Source: Micromonospora sp. BL4 (lineage in GTDB: Bacteria > Actinomycetota > Actinomycetes > Mycobacteriales > Micromonosporaceae). Taken from it: a DNA stretch of 35,291 bases. Positions 1 through 8,985 of this stretch are shown here, in pieces. Within the stretch, counting starts at the first letter, position 1. Each line of letters starts with the position of its first letter. The position numbers and the translations under genes are program-made. The stretch covers positions 1 to 35,291 of the forward strand of contig NZ_RCVJ01000073.1 in assembly GCF_003667505.1 (NCBI RefSeq). The letters are read 5' to 3'. A model generated the notes under the pieces. It ran no database searches and was not told the origin of the DNA. It worked only from the letters and a program-made list of their open reading frames with translations.

Positions 1-1554
1 GGGGGTGACCGAGGGGGACGGGCCGGCGGTCGGGCCTTCCACCACGTGCCGTTCCAGGTTGACCTGGGCCTGCCCGGTGCCGCCGACGGTGATGTCGTCG
101 TACGCCTGGAGCATCTTCTGCTGGTCGAAGTAGAGCACGCTCATCGACAGCGGGGTCGGCTTCTCACCCTCCAGGCCGCGCAGCCCGGCGCCGCCGGTGG
201 AGCCCTCCACCATCAGCGTGGTGGGCTGCTGCCCGGGCGCCTGGGGCAGCTTGGAGATCTGCCGGGCGTGGGTGTGCCCCGCCAGCACCAGCGGGCAGGT
301 GCCGGCGAGCGGCCCGGCCGACGCCGGGTCGTGCACCAGCGCGATGTTCACCGGTCGAGGTGAGCGGCGCACGGTGGTGGCCAACTGCTCGCCGGCCCCG
401 ATCACCTGGTCGGCCACCTGCTGGGTCAGCCCGCTGCCGGCCGGGGACGTGTTCTTGTCCGGGGTGAAGCGCGGGTCGCCGATGCCGGCGATGGTCAGCC
501 CGGCGACCGTGGTCGTCGAGTTGTTCAACACGATCGCGTTCGGTTGGCGGGCCACCGCGGCGCCGGTACGCCCGGAGTCGTGGTTGCCCCGGATGAAGAC
601 GTACGGCTTCTTCAGCAGGCCGATCGAGCCGACGAAGGACGCCTCCGGCTCGCTGCCCCAGTCGGTGATGTCCCCGGTGTCGATCACCACGTCGATGTCG
701 AACTGCTCGACCACCGTCCGGATCAGCTGCCAACCGGTCGGGTTGAGGTGCATGTCGGAGACGTGCAGCACCCGGGTGGTGCCCGGGGCCGGCTCGTACA
801 CCGGCAGCGCCGACACCGTGGTGTAGAGCTGGCTGACGTTGCCGACGATGCGTTGCAGCTGCTCGGCGTACTTCGTGTAGTCGTTGGCGATCCGGCGGGC
901 GTCACCGACGATCGCCGGCGCGTTGACCAGCAGCCCCTCGTAGCGCGGCTCCTCGATCGCCTGCGGCCGCAGGGTGGCCGCCGCCGTGCCGAGGCTGCCG
1001 GCGGTGACCAGCAGCGCCAGCCCGCCGGCCCAGGCGGTACGCCGCACGTCGCGGAAGGCCAGCCCGGCCAGGATCAGGGTGACCAGTACCGCCGAGGCGA
1101 GAGTCCGCAGGCCGAGCCGCATCACCCCGGACCGGACGTCCTCGACGGCGCTCTGGCTGGCCCGGCTGATGCTGGCCGGGTCGTCGAGCAGCGCCTCGGT
1201 GCGCCCCTGGTCCAGTGCGCCCAGTCGTACGGTGAGCTGCGTCGGCCCGTCGTGGCTGTCGAGCAGCAGCGCGCCGAGCGGCGGCACGTCGACGGTGGTG
1301 CCGCCCGCGCTGGCGGGAGTGAGGGTGAGGTTGGCCCGGAACGGGCCGATGTCGGTGTCCACCCGGCCGCCGGCGAGCACCCCGAGGACCGCCCCGGCCA
1401 GGGCCACGGCGAGCACGGCGAGGATGACCGCGGTGCGGCGCACGGGACCGGGCCGGCCGGCCGGTCGACCCGCAGACCGCCGCGACGCGGCACCGGTCAC
1501 CGGCTCGTCCCGGTCACCGGCGTCGTCGTGCTGCTCGTCGTGCTGCCCGTCCAT
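1..1554 (-). CDS. Membrane-anchored metallophosphoesterase (3' end beyond window)
   Basis: Calcineurin-like phosphoesterase, 518 codons visible, still open at base 1, so the C-terminus is missing. The ATG at 1554 opens a charged Asp/His-rich N-terminus, a membrane segment near residues 40-60, an extracytoplasmic-looking region, then two more hydrophobic segments near residues 145-185. The catalytic domain begins near residue 260 and has the family's metal-binding motifs: SDMH (D267, H269), GD with D295, GNHD (N324, H325), a later VHD, and GHTH at 426-429. The family hydrolyses phosphomono- or diesters with a two-metal centre; the substrate cannot be predicted. Its 3' side is unknown. Upstream on the same strand, 61 bases away, lies the sugar-dehydrogenase-like lipoprotein, so the two may be cotranscribed. 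No strong ribosome site precedes the ATG. Confidence 0.9.
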   Translation of the reverse strand, partial: MDGQHDEQHDDAGDRDEPVTGAASRRSAGRPAGRPGPVRRTAVILAVLAVALAGAVLGVLAGGRVDTDIGPFRANLTLTPASAGGTTVDVPPLGALLLDSHDGPTQLTVRLGALDQGRTEALLDDPASISRASQSAVEDVRSGVMRLGLRTLASAVLVTLILAGLAFRDVRRTAWAGGLALLVTAGSLGTAAATLRPQAIEEPRYEGLLVNAPAIVGDARRIANDYTKYAEQLQRIVGNVSQLYTTVSALPVYEPAPGTTRVLHVSDMHLNPTGWQLIRTVVEQFDIDVVIDTGDITDWGSEPEASFVGSIGLLKKPYVFIRGNHDSGRTGAAVARQPNAIVLNNSTTTVAGLTIAGIGDPRFTPDKNTSPAGSGLTQQVADQVIGAGEQLATTVRRSPRPVNIALVHDPASAGPLAGTCPLVLAGHTHARQISKLPQAPGQQPTTLMVEGSTGGAGLRGLEGEKPTPLSMSVLYFDQQKMLQAYDDITVGGTGQAQVNLERHVVEGPTAGPSPSVTP

Positions 1555-1615
1555 GCTGAGAGTCTGACCTGCCCGTCGGAGGATCTTGGCAAACCTGACC
1601 GGATGGTGACGCGAA

Positions 1616-2788
1616 TCAGCTGCGACCGCCGTCGCCGCCGGCGAAGACCACCCGCAGGAGACGGTCGTCGTCGGCCGCCGGGTCGCCCCGCCCGTCGTGG
1701 TTGGAGGTGCTCACCCAGAGCGACCCGTCCGGCGCGGCGGCCACCGCTCGCAGCCGGCCGTACCGGTTGGTCAGCAGCTCGCTGGGCTGCCCGAGCAGCG
1801 TTCCGGTGTCGGTCAGCTCCATCACCCAGAGCCGCTTGCCGCGCAGGCAGCCGGTGACCAGCAGCCGGTCCGTGGCGGCCAGGCCCGAGCAGGACGCGTC
1901 CGAGGTCCCCCACTGGGTGATCGGGTCGGTGTACCGCTTGTCGCCGGCCCGCCCCTCGACCTCGGGCCAGCCGTAGTTGCCACCCTTGGTGATCTGGTTG
2001 ATCTCGTCCCAGGTGTTCTGGCCGAACTCGACGGCGTACATCCGTTTGGCGGCGTCCCAGGCGAAGCCCTGCACGTTGCGGTGCCCCAGGGACCAGACAG
2101 GGGAACCGGGGTACGGATTGCCCGCGGCGGGCTTGCCGTCCCGGGTGATCCGCAGGATCTTGCCGCCGAGGCTCTTCACGTCCTGGGAATTCGGGCGTTG
2201 GCCGGCGTCCCCCGTGCTGACGTAGAGCTGCCCGTCGGGGCCGAAGCCCAGCCCGCCGCCGTTGTGCACGTTGGCCTTCGGGATGCCGGTGAGGATCGGG
2301 GTGGGCTGCCCGCCGAGCTGCAACCGGACGACCCGGTTGTCCTGGTCGGCGGTGTAGTAGACGAAGACCGTCCGGTCCCGGTCGTAGCCGGGCGAGACGG
2401 CGATGCCCAGGAGGCCGCCCTCACCCGCCGCCGCCACGTCGGTGATCGTGTGCACCACCCGGATCCGCATCCCGTCCGGCCCGGACTCGGGCCCGACCTG
2501 GAGAATCCGGCCGCTGTCCCGTTCGGTGACCAGCGCCCCGCCGTCGGGCAGGAAGGCGATGGCCCAGGGCACCCGCAGCCCCTTGGCGAGCACGGTCGCC
2601 ACCGCCTGCTGGCCGGCGCCGCCAGGGCTGGCCGACGTCGACGGGGTCGGCAGGTTGGGCGGCTCACCGGCCGGGTCCGGCTCCGGCTCGCCGAAACTGC
2701 AACCGGCGGTGAGGAGCAGCGCCGCGCAGGACGCGGCGAGGGCCACCCGGAGGCGGCGGATGCGAGAGTACGGGGGACGGGCGCTCAC
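1616..2788 (-). CDS. PQQ-dependent sugar dehydrogenase-like lipoprotein (glucose/sorbosone dehydrogenase family)
   Basis: Predicted 390-residue exported lipoprotein. The GTG at 2788 is chosen because it gives a compact signal peptide: Arg-rich n-region, hydrophobic core and lipobox LTAGC with C30 as the lipidated cysteine. A longer open frame upstream lacks coding character. The mature part is a six-bladed beta-propeller of the glucose/sorbosone dehydrogenase type: VPWAIAFLPDGGALVTERD, then HNGGGLGFGPDGQLYVSTGD (catalytic-His and calcium-site region), then LGHRNVQGFAWD and GGNYGWPEVEG. Family members oxidise aldose sugars using PQQ. Many actinobacterial members have not been shown to bind PQQ, and no PQQ synthesis genes are seen here. 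It lies between the PP2C phosphatase (93 bases upstream) and the metallophosphoesterase (61 bases downstream). Confidence 0.9.
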   Translation of the reverse strand: MSARPPYSRIRRLRVALAASCAALLLTAGCSFGEPEPDPAGEPPNLPTPSTSASPGGAGQQAVATVLAKGLRVPWAIAFLPDGGALVTERDSGRILQVGPESGPDGMRIRVVHTITDVAAAGEGGLLGIAVSPGYDRDRTVFVYYTADQDNRVVRLQLGGQPTPILTGIPKANVHNGGGLGFGPDGQLYVSTGDAGQRPNSQDVKSLGGKILRITRDGKPAAGNPYPGSPVWSLGHRNVQGFAWDAAKRMYAVEFGQNTWDEINQITKGGNYGWPEVEGRAGDKRYTDPITQWGTSDASCSGLAATDRLLVTGCLRGKRLWVMELTDTGTLLGQPSELLTNRYGRLRAVAAAPDGSLWVSTSNHDGRGDPAADDDRLLRVVFAGGDGGRS

Positions 2789-2880
2789 CCGGCCCAGGGT
2801 AGCCCGCCGGCCGGCTCGGCCGGGCCCGACGGGATCCGAACGGCCGCCGGCGGCGGCGCCGGTGATCCCGGATGGACCGG

Positions 2881-4698
2881 TCAGCGGGCCCGTACGGCCA
2901 GCAGCGCGGTGTCGTCCGCACGGTGCCCGATCGAGGTGAGCAGCAGGTCGCACAGCTCGTCGAGGGGCAGCGTGTCGGAGCCGGCCAGCCGGGCCACCAG
3001 CTCGGCCAGCCCGTCGTCGATGGGCCGGTCCCGCCGTTCGATCAGCCCGTCCGTGTAGAGCAGCAGCGTGTCGCCGACGGCCAGGCTGGTCGACCGGGTG
3101 GTTCGCCGCGACGGGCGAGCCAGGCCGAGCAACGGCTCCGGCGGCGCTTCGAGGATCTCCACCGCCCCGCCGGCGCGGACCAGCATTGCCGGCGGGTGCC
3201 CCGCGTTGCACCACGTCATCTCCCGGACACCGGAGCGCTCGGGACAGATCCGGACCAGCGTCGCGGTGGCCGGGATCGGCAGCCGCAGGCCGCGCATCGC
3301 GCCGTCCAGGTGGGTCATCAGCTCGCCGACGGTGTCCTGTCGGCCGAACGCGTTGCCGCGCACCAGGTTGCGCAGCTGACCCATGGTCGCCGCCGCCTCG
3401 ATGTCGTGCCCGGCGACGTCCCCGATCGCGACGATCAGATCCCCGTCGGGTTGGACGAACGCGTCGTACCAGTCGCCGCCCACCGCCACCCGGTCGGCCG
3501 CCGGCTGGTAGCGGGCCGCCAGCTCCAGCTCCGCCACGCCCGGCAGCCGCGGCAGCATGCTGTGCTGCAGGACCTCGGCGACGTGCCGCTGTTCGCCGTA
3601 CATCGAGCTGTTGCCGATCGCCTGTCCGGCCCGGCGGCCGATGTCCACCGCGGTGAGCAGGTCGCGGTCGTCGAACTGCTGGCGCTGAGGGTCGTTGACG
3701 AGGGTGATGGCACCCAGCACGGTGCCGCCGGCGGCCCGCACCGGCACGCTCAGGTACGAGGCGATGCCCAGGCGGCGGGCGATCGTCGCCATCTCCGGGT
3801 GCGTGGTCCCCCGGGTGACGTCGGCCAGCGAGGCCACCTCACCGAGGCGGGGCTGGCCGGTCCGCAGCACCGCCCGGATGATCGAGTCGGCGCTGAGCCC
3901 GGTTCGCAGCAGCGTGGCGAAGCGGTCGACGTCCGCCGTCCGGGCCGGATCGCGGTGCACGGCGACGACCTCGCGGGGCTGGCCGGTCGGCCCGACCAGG
4001 GTGAGCAGGCACCAGTCGGCGAGCAGCGGCACCATGGTGGCGGCGAGGCGGCGCAGCGCGGTGCCCACGTCCAGCGTGCCGCCCAGCGTCTCGCTCACCC
4101 CGGCGAGGAGTTCCAGCCGTTCGTGCGCCTGCACGACCAGTCGGCGGTCCTCCCGCGCGCCGTCCAGCGCGATCCGCAGCCGCAGCTCCGACGAGCAGGC
4201 GGCGGCCAGGTCGGCCAGCGTTCGCAGCTGCCCGGCGGTCCAGACCCGTGGTTTGCTGTCGATGGCGCAGAGCGACCCGAGCACCCGGCCGGAGAGGTCG
4301 GTCAGGGGCATCCCCGCGTACGCGACCACGCCGAGGTCGTCGATGGCGGGGTTGTCGCGTACCCGGGGGTAGAGCCGGGCGTCCGGCAGCACCATGGGCA
4401 CCTCGATGTCCACGACGTGCTGGCAGAACGAGTGGCTCAGTGGGGTGTGCCGGCGTTCCGCCCAGGGCTCCGGCAACCCGACCGCACCCGGGAAGAATTG
4501 CCGGTCGTCGGAGACCAGGGAGACCAGCGCGACCGGCACGTCCAGCAGGTCGCTGACCAGTCGGGCGAACCGCTCGAACGCCTCGTCCGGGGCGGCGTCC
4601 AGCCCGGTGTCGGCGAGCGCCCGCAGCCGTGCCGGGTCGCTGAGCGCCGCGGGTGCGGCGATCGCGGGCCGGGGGCGGGCGGGGGAGCTGTCGGTCAT
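2881..4698 (-). CDS. GAF-GAF-PP2C (SpoIIE/RsbU-type) serine phosphatase
   Basis: 605-residue cytoplasmic signalling protein. A first GAF domain spans about 20-190 and a second about 205-370, followed by a linker with the typical LQHSMLPRLPG sequence and a PP2C/SpoIIE phosphatase domain from about 390 to the end. Metal-binding aspartates are visible in GGDWYDAF (D409), GDVAGHD (D427) and the C-terminal DDTALL (D595, D596). Proteins of this build dephosphorylate anti-sigma-factor antagonists (STAS proteins) in partner-switching control of stress sigma factors. No STAS or anti-sigma kinase gene is adjacent, so its partner is unknown. The ATG at 4698 is the only sensible start, and its ribosome site is weak. 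A sigma-B/F-like promoter is proposed upstream at 4750-4775. Confidence 0.93.
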   Translation of the reverse strand: MTDSSPARPRPAIAAPAALSDPARLRALADTGLDAAPDEAFERFARLVSDLLDVPVALVSLVSDDRQFFPGAVGLPEPWAERRHTPLSHSFCQHVVDIEVPMVLPDARLYPRVRDNPAIDDLGVVAYAGMPLTDLSGRVLGSLCAIDSKPRVWTAGQLRTLADLAAACSSELRLRIALDGAREDRRLVVQAHERLELLAGVSETLGGTLDVGTALRRLAATMVPLLADWCLLTLVGPTGQPREVVAVHRDPARTADVDRFATLLRTGLSADSIIRAVLRTGQPRLGEVASLADVTRGTTHPEMATIARRLGIASYLSVPVRAAGGTVLGAITLVNDPQRQQFDDRDLLTAVDIGRRAGQAIGNSSMYGEQRHVAEVLQHSMLPRLPGVAELELAARYQPAADRVAVGGDWYDAFVQPDGDLIVAIGDVAGHDIEAAATMGQLRNLVRGNAFGRQDTVGELMTHLDGAMRGLRLPIPATATLVRICPERSGVREMTWCNAGHPPAMLVRAGGAVEILEAPPEPLLGLARPSRRTTRSTSLAVGDTLLLYTDGLIERRDRPIDDGLAELVARLAGSDTLPLDELCDLLLTSIGHRADDTALLAVRAR

Positions 4699-4749
4699 TG
4701 CGAACCTGTCTGCCGGGGTGGAGGCCGAACTGGGATCCGGGGCTTCGTT

Positions 4750-4775
4750 ATACCGCGCCCGCGCCCGGCCCTAAC
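4750..4775 (-). promoter_or_regulatory. Candidate stress-sigma (SigB/SigF-like) promoter of the PP2C gene
   Basis: On the minus strand, GTTAG (4775-4771), a 15-base spacer and CGGTAT (4755-4750) resemble the actinobacterial SigB/SigF pattern GTTT-N15/16-GGGTAT, with one mismatch in the -10 element. Transcription would start about 40 bases before the phosphatase ATG. This is found by eye only. In such GC-rich DNA the AT-bearing GGTATAAC stretch stands out, but chance is not excluded. Confidence 0.3.
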
Positions 4776-4878
4776 ATCGTTGTGCCGAGGCTCGCTCGCC
4801 CCCGCGCCGCCACCCGAGGCTCCCCGTTTGCCGCCGTGCCCGCACCGTCCGTCGTGACGGAGGCTATCGTCGGCGGAC

Positions 4879-5805
4879 GTGAAGGTATGGATCCCGCACC
4901 AGGCCGGCCTGGACCTCATCGGCGAGCTGCCCCCGGACGTGACGGTGGAGGTCGTCGAGCACGCCGACCGGTTGCCCTCGGCGGTGACCGACGTGCGGTT
5001 CTGGGTGCCACCGTTCCTGGCCGGCTCGGACGCGACCGCCCTGCTGCACGAGCTGCCCGATCTGGCGGCGGTGCAGCTGCTCTCCGCCGGGGCGGACGCC
5101 TGGGCCGGCCGGATGCCGGCGGGCGTCACGCTGTGCGACGCCCGAGGCGTGCACGACCCGTCCACCGCCGAGTGGGTCGTCACCGCGATCCTGGCCCAGC
5201 TGCGGGCGTTCCCGGCCTTCGTCCGGGCGCAGGCCGACCGGCGGTGGGCCTTCCAGGAGGTCGCCCCGACCGACGAGCTGACCGGCAAACGGGTGCTCAT
5301 CGTCGGGGCCGGGTCGATCGGCACCGCGGTACGGGACCGGCTCGCCCCGTTCGACGTCAGCTTCACCCTGGTGGCGCGGACCGCCCGGCCCGCGCAGGGG
5401 GTGCACGGCGTCGACGAGCTGCCCCGGCTGCTGCCCGAGGCCGACGTGGTGGTGGTGCTGGTGCCGCTCACCGACGCGACCCGCGGCCTGATCGACAAGG
5501 AGTTCCTGGCCGCGATGCCGGACGGGGCGCTGCTGGTCAACGGGGCTCGGGGGCCGGTGGCCCGTACCGAGGCGCTCGTCGCCGAGCTGGGCACCGGCCG
5601 GATCTCGGCGGCGCTGGACGTCACCGACCCGGAGCCGCTGCCCGCCGACTCTCCGCTCTGGACGATGCCGAACGTGCTGCTCACCCCGCACGTGGCCGGA
5701 TCGGTGCGGGGGCTGCTGCCGCGGGCCTACCGGCTGGTCGGCGATCAGGTGCGGCGGTTCGCCGCCGGCGAGCCGCTGATCAACACGGTGGTCGACGGGT
5801 ACTGA
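4879..5805 (+). CDS. NAD(P)-dependent D-isomer-specific 2-hydroxyacid dehydrogenase
   Basis: 308-residue soluble dehydrogenase. It has an N-terminal substrate-binding lobe, then the Rossmann motif GAGSIG near residue 142, then the catalytic triad in its usual places: Arg in NGARGP near 224, Glu in TDPEPLP near 252 and His in TPHVAG near 273. The family reversibly reduces 2-oxoacids to D-2-hydroxyacids (glyoxylate/hydroxypyruvate, phosphoglycerate and others); this sequence does not decide which. It lacks the ASB and ACT domains of SerA at 26298. The GTG start at 4879 has no ribosome site, but a TATCGT -10-like hexamer lies at 4865-4870, eight bases upstream, so the message may be leaderless. 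It converges on the small membrane protein with a seven-base gap. Confidence 0.9.
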   Translation: MKVWIPHQAGLDLIGELPPDVTVEVVEHADRLPSAVTDVRFWVPPFLAGSDATALLHELPDLAAVQLLSAGADAWAGRMPAGVTLCDARGVHDPSTAEWVVTAILAQLRAFPAFVRAQADRRWAFQEVAPTDELTGKRVLIVGAGSIGTAVRDRLAPFDVSFTLVARTARPAQGVHGVDELPRLLPEADVVVVLVPLTDATRGLIDKEFLAAMPDGALLVNGARGPVARTEALVAELGTGRISAALDVTDPEPLPADSPLWTMPNVLLTPHVAGSVRGLLPRAYRLVGDQVRRFAAGEPLINTVVDGY

Positions 5806-5812
5806 CGGGGCC

Positions 5813-6190
5813 TCAGCCAGCCGTGTCGGGCAGTTCCTGGCCGGTGGCGGAGACCAGCCGGGGCAGGTCCGCGCCGCGTACCGCCGGCAGGACCACCTGC
5901 TGTCCGTCGTCGAGCCGGGCGACCGCCCGCCCGCGCGGGTCGGTGACCAGCTCGACGACCCGGTCCCAGCCGATCCGGCGCTGCCCCGCCAGTGCCCGCA
6001 GGCGCAGCTCCCGGGCGTCGGCGTCGGTGCCGGCCCGCCAGGCCCACACCCCGACGGCGAGGGGGACGAGCAGCACCGGCAGCAGGTACGTCCGGGCGTC
6101 GGCCAGTGGCAGGGCACCGATGAAGGCGATGACCGCGGCCACCAGGATGGCTTGGTTGTACCGGAAGCGGACGGTGTCGGGCTTACTCAC
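5813..6190 (-). CDS. Small PH-domain-like membrane protein
   Basis: 125-residue protein. The chosen GTG at 6190 is preceded by AGAGG and gives an N-terminus (SKPDTVRFRYNQ) leading directly into two hydrophobic segments at about 13-32 and 38-55. The remaining 70 residues look like the short bacterial PH fold: ELRLRALAGQRRIGWDRV, then RGRAVARLDDGQQVVLPAV and a short C-terminal helix. Such proteins are common in actinobacteria and their role is not known. A longer frame reaching 6268 adds a Gly/Pro-rich lead without coding character. The gene is transcribed toward the dehydrogenase and away from the GGDEF-EAL gene. Confidence 0.75.
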   Translation of the reverse strand: MSKPDTVRFRYNQAILVAAVIAFIGALPLADARTYLLPVLLVPLAVGVWAWRAGTDADARELRLRALAGQRRIGWDRVVELVTDPRGRAVARLDDGQQVVLPAVRGADLPRLVSATGQELPDTAG

Positions 6191-6407
6191 CCTCTGATGA
6201 TCCCACCACCGGCCGGTCGGGCTCCCGGCGGGCGGTGCCCGGCCGGCCGTCAGGCCGTACAGTGACACGGGTCACTGGCTTCGCCGGGTGACCGACACGT
6301 AACCGATCTGGCCGCCGTTCGTTCTCGATTGTTGGGCAGTGGACCCGCAACGTCCGGTGCCCCTCACCGCCGCACCGCCCCCGTGCCCCCTCACGAAGGC
6401 GACCGCC

Positions 6408-8957
6408 GTGCTCCTCGCGTACCCGTTCCGCCTCCTCGTCCCCCGCCGGGCCGCACCGGAGGCCGCCGTGTCCGCGGCGGTGGCGCTGCTCGTCCTCGCC
6501 GGTGCCGCTGACCTGGTCCCGACCTCGGTGGTGATCGCCCTGGCCGGTGGCGCGGGCGCCACGCTCGCCGGGGTGCGGCTCTCCCGCCTGGCGACCCGCC
6601 GTCCCGCCGAGGCGTCGCCCGCCGAGCTGCCGCCCACCGAGGTGACGCCCACCGACCCGTCGACCGCCGAAGCCTGGCGCGCCGATCCACCGTCCGGCGG
6701 GCCGGCCACCGCCGATTCCGCCGCCACGGTGCCGTCGGCGCCCACGCCGTCCGCGGCGCGCGCGGGTGCGGCCGATGGGCTCCCGGTGGCACGTCCGGTC
6801 GGACGAGCCGCCCGGCGGCGTGCTGCTCGACGCGCGGCGGGCGTGCTGCTCGACGCGGCGGTGGTCGCGGCCGGCCTCACCGCCGCCGTGCTGCCGCTGG
6901 CCGACACCGGGCACCGCGCCGCCGCGCTGATCGGGTTCCTGGTCTCGGCGGCCCTGTCCGCGGCCGGCCTGCGCCGGCTCCCCGGCCGGACACGGCCGTC
7001 GGCCCGGCTCCGGCTGCGTCACCTGGTCGAGGCGACCGGCCCGGCCGTGGGGCTGGCCCTCGCCGCCTGGCTGCTGCTGCCCCGCGATGTCCTGCCGGCG
7101 CCCACCCGGCTGGTCGCGGCGCTGGGGCTCGGCGGGCTGGGGATGGCCGCGCTCAGTGCGCTCACCGGCCCGCACCGGCGCTCGGGGGCGGTGATCTGCC
7201 GGGGTGGAGTTCTGCTCACCCTGGTCGGCCTGGCGCTGCTGGCCACCCTGCCGCCCGCGCCGGCCGGTCGGGCGGCTCTGGTGGCCGTACCGCCGCTGGT
7301 GCTCGGGATGCTGCTCACCGCGTTCGGTGCGCGCGACGCGATGGATGCCGTCGCTGTGGAGGCGGCGGGTAGGCCCGCCGCCTGGCCCCGGTCGGTGCTT
7401 CCGGCCGCGTTGCTGCTGCTGGCGGCGGGTCTGCATCTAGGCGCCGGCCGTTCGCCGGACCGGATGAGCGTGCTGCTGGCCGTGGCCGCGGTGCCGCCGC
7501 TGGTGCTGCGTGAGTTGCTGCGCTCCGGCGACGCGGCCACCCCTGATCGCCGTGCCGCACACCGCCGGCGTGCCGGGCGGGCCGTCCGCCACCGCCGTGC
7601 GACCCGCTGGCTCGGCGCGCCGGACGACGGGCCGGCCACCTCGAACGGCGCCGGCTCGACCTGGTCGCCCGACGGCGAGGTGTCCTGGTCGGCGCTCAGT
7701 TCCCGGTCCGCGCCGGCCGGCGCCGGTCCGGGCAACCGCGCGGCCCTGCTGGACGCGCTCGCCGCGATCGGCGACGTGCCGGCGCCGGCCGGCGCGCTGC
7801 TGCTGGTCGACCTGCACGGCGCGGACGGGATCGGCCCGGCGGCCAGGGAGGACGTGCTGGCCGAGGCCGTCATCCGGGCCCGCGCCGTCGTCGCGCCCGG
7901 CGACCTGGTCACCGGGTGCGCGGGTACCGGCTTCGCGGTGGTCACCGCCGCCGGGCCGGTGCTGGCGTACGCGTTGGGCACCCGGCTGCTGACCGCGCTC
8001 ACCCCGTCCTACCGGCTGGCCGGATCGGTGCTGCGGGTGCAGGCGAGCATCGGGCTGGCCGAGGTGAGCGGCGCCGGGCCGGCGGACGTGCTGCGCCAAG
8101 CCGAGCTGGCCCGGCGGCGGGCCGTGCAGCTGGGCCGCGACCGGGTCGAGTGGTACGACGCGTTCCTGGAGGAGCAGCTGGTTCGCCGGCTCGACCTGGA
8201 ACGTGAGCTGCCGGGTGCGGTGGCGCGCGGCGAGCTGGATCTGGTCTACCAGCCGGTGCTCGACCTGGCCGGTCGGCAGCCGGTGGGCGCCGAGGCGCTG
8301 CTGCGCTGGCGCAGCCCAGTGCTCGGCACGGTGCTCCCGGCCGAGCTGTTGCCGGTCGCCGAGGACCTGGACCTGGTCGGCGAGCTGGAGTGGTGGGTGC
8401 TGGACCGGGCCTGCCGCCAGTTGGCCGACTGGTCGGCGGGCACCCGGGAGTTGTGGATGGCGGTCAACGTCACCACCCGGGAGTTGACCACGCCCGACTT
8501 CGTGCAGCGGGCCGCGGCCGTGCTGGCCGCGTACGGGGTGTCCCCGGAGCGGCTGGTGGTGGAGGTGGCCGAGCCGAGGGTCGCCGCCGACCTGTCGACC
8601 GTGGTGGCCCGGCTGGCCGGCCTGCGGTCGCTGGGCGTACGCACCGCGCTGGACGACTTCCGTGCCGAACACGCCTCGCTGGCCCAGCTGCGCCGGCTGC
8701 CGATCGACCTGCTGAAGGTGGGCCCGGAGCTGGTGGGCGCCCGACCGGACGGGCAGCCGCCACTGATCGACGTGGTGGTCAACGTCGGTGAGCGGCTGGG
8801 GGTGGAGATCGTCGCCGAGGAGTTGGAGTCACCGGGCCAGGTCGAGGGGGCGCACCGGGCCGGCTGCCGGTACGGGCAGGGCTTCGCGCTGGCCCGCCCG
8901 GCGACGGCCGAGCGGGTCGAGGCGTACTTCGAGGAGTTTCCCTCGACGTCCCGCTGA
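6408..8957 (+). CDS. Membrane protein with degenerate GGDEF and EAL domains
   Basis: 849 residues from GTG 6408, preceded by GAAGG at a good distance; an in-frame GTG at 6339 would add 23 residues without a ribosome site. An N-terminal membrane segment is followed by a Pro/Thr/Ala-rich stretch (about 60-125), then roughly seven hydrophobic segments to about residue 370 and an Arg-rich linker. The cyclase domain is degenerate: AGTGF at 505-509 replaces GGDEF, and the preceding RxxD inhibitory site reads APGD. The EAL domain keeps EAL (E629), VNV, VEVAE, LDDF, LLK, AEELE and the QG motif, but loop 6 is DFRAEHAS instead of DFGxGYS and KID is KVG. It is probably unable to make c-di-GMP; whether it cleaves or only binds it is open. 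The intact paralog lies at 19701-22073. Confidence 0.88.
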   Translation: MLLAYPFRLLVPRRAAPEAAVSAAVALLVLAGAADLVPTSVVIALAGGAGATLAGVRLSRLATRRPAEASPAELPPTEVTPTDPSTAEAWRADPPSGGPATADSAATVPSAPTPSAARAGAADGLPVARPVGRAARRRAARRAAGVLLDAAVVAAGLTAAVLPLADTGHRAAALIGFLVSAALSAAGLRRLPGRTRPSARLRLRHLVEATGPAVGLALAAWLLLPRDVLPAPTRLVAALGLGGLGMAALSALTGPHRRSGAVICRGGVLLTLVGLALLATLPPAPAGRAALVAVPPLVLGMLLTAFGARDAMDAVAVEAAGRPAAWPRSVLPAALLLLAAGLHLGAGRSPDRMSVLLAVAAVPPLVLRELLRSGDAATPDRRAAHRRRAGRAVRHRRATRWLGAPDDGPATSNGAGSTWSPDGEVSWSALSSRSAPAGAGPGNRAALLDALAAIGDVPAPAGALLLVDLHGADGIGPAAREDVLAEAVIRARAVVAPGDLVTGCAGTGFAVVTAAGPVLAYALGTRLLTALTPSYRLAGSVLRVQASIGLAEVSGAGPADVLRQAELARRRAVQLGRDRVEWYDAFLEEQLVRRLDLERELPGAVARGELDLVYQPVLDLAGRQPVGAEALLRWRSPVLGTVLPAELLPVAEDLDLVGELEWWVLDRACRQLADWSAGTRELWMAVNVTTRELTTPDFVQRAAAVLAAYGVSPERLVVEVAEPRVAADLSTVVARLAGLRSLGVRTALDDFRAEHASLAQLRRLPIDLLKVGPELVGARPDGQPPLIDVVVNVGERLGVEIVAEELESPGQVEGAHRAGCRYGQGFALARPATAERVEAYFEEFPSTSR

Positions 8958-8969
8958 CCACCCGCCCCG

Positions 8970-8985
8970 GGTGAACCGGTTCACC
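8970..8985. promoter_or_regulatory. Perfect operator-like palindrome at the end of the LacI gene
   Basis: GGTGAACCGGTTCACC is a perfect 16-base palindrome with a central CCGG, the shape of LacI-family operators. It overlaps the stop codon of the LacI gene (8981-8983) and lies 12 bases beyond the EAL gene stop. Its half-site GAACCGG / CCGGTTCA recurs near the ABC operon promoter at 10327-10334 and 10357-10364. A role as an auxiliary operator is inference. The sequence could also act as a weak terminator hairpin. Confidence 0.5.

Noticed and set aside
2872..4857. Plus-strand 661-codon frame opposite the PP2C phosphatase
   Set aside because: A shadow of the minus-strand gene; no domains, no ribosome site, Arg/Gln/Gly-rich.
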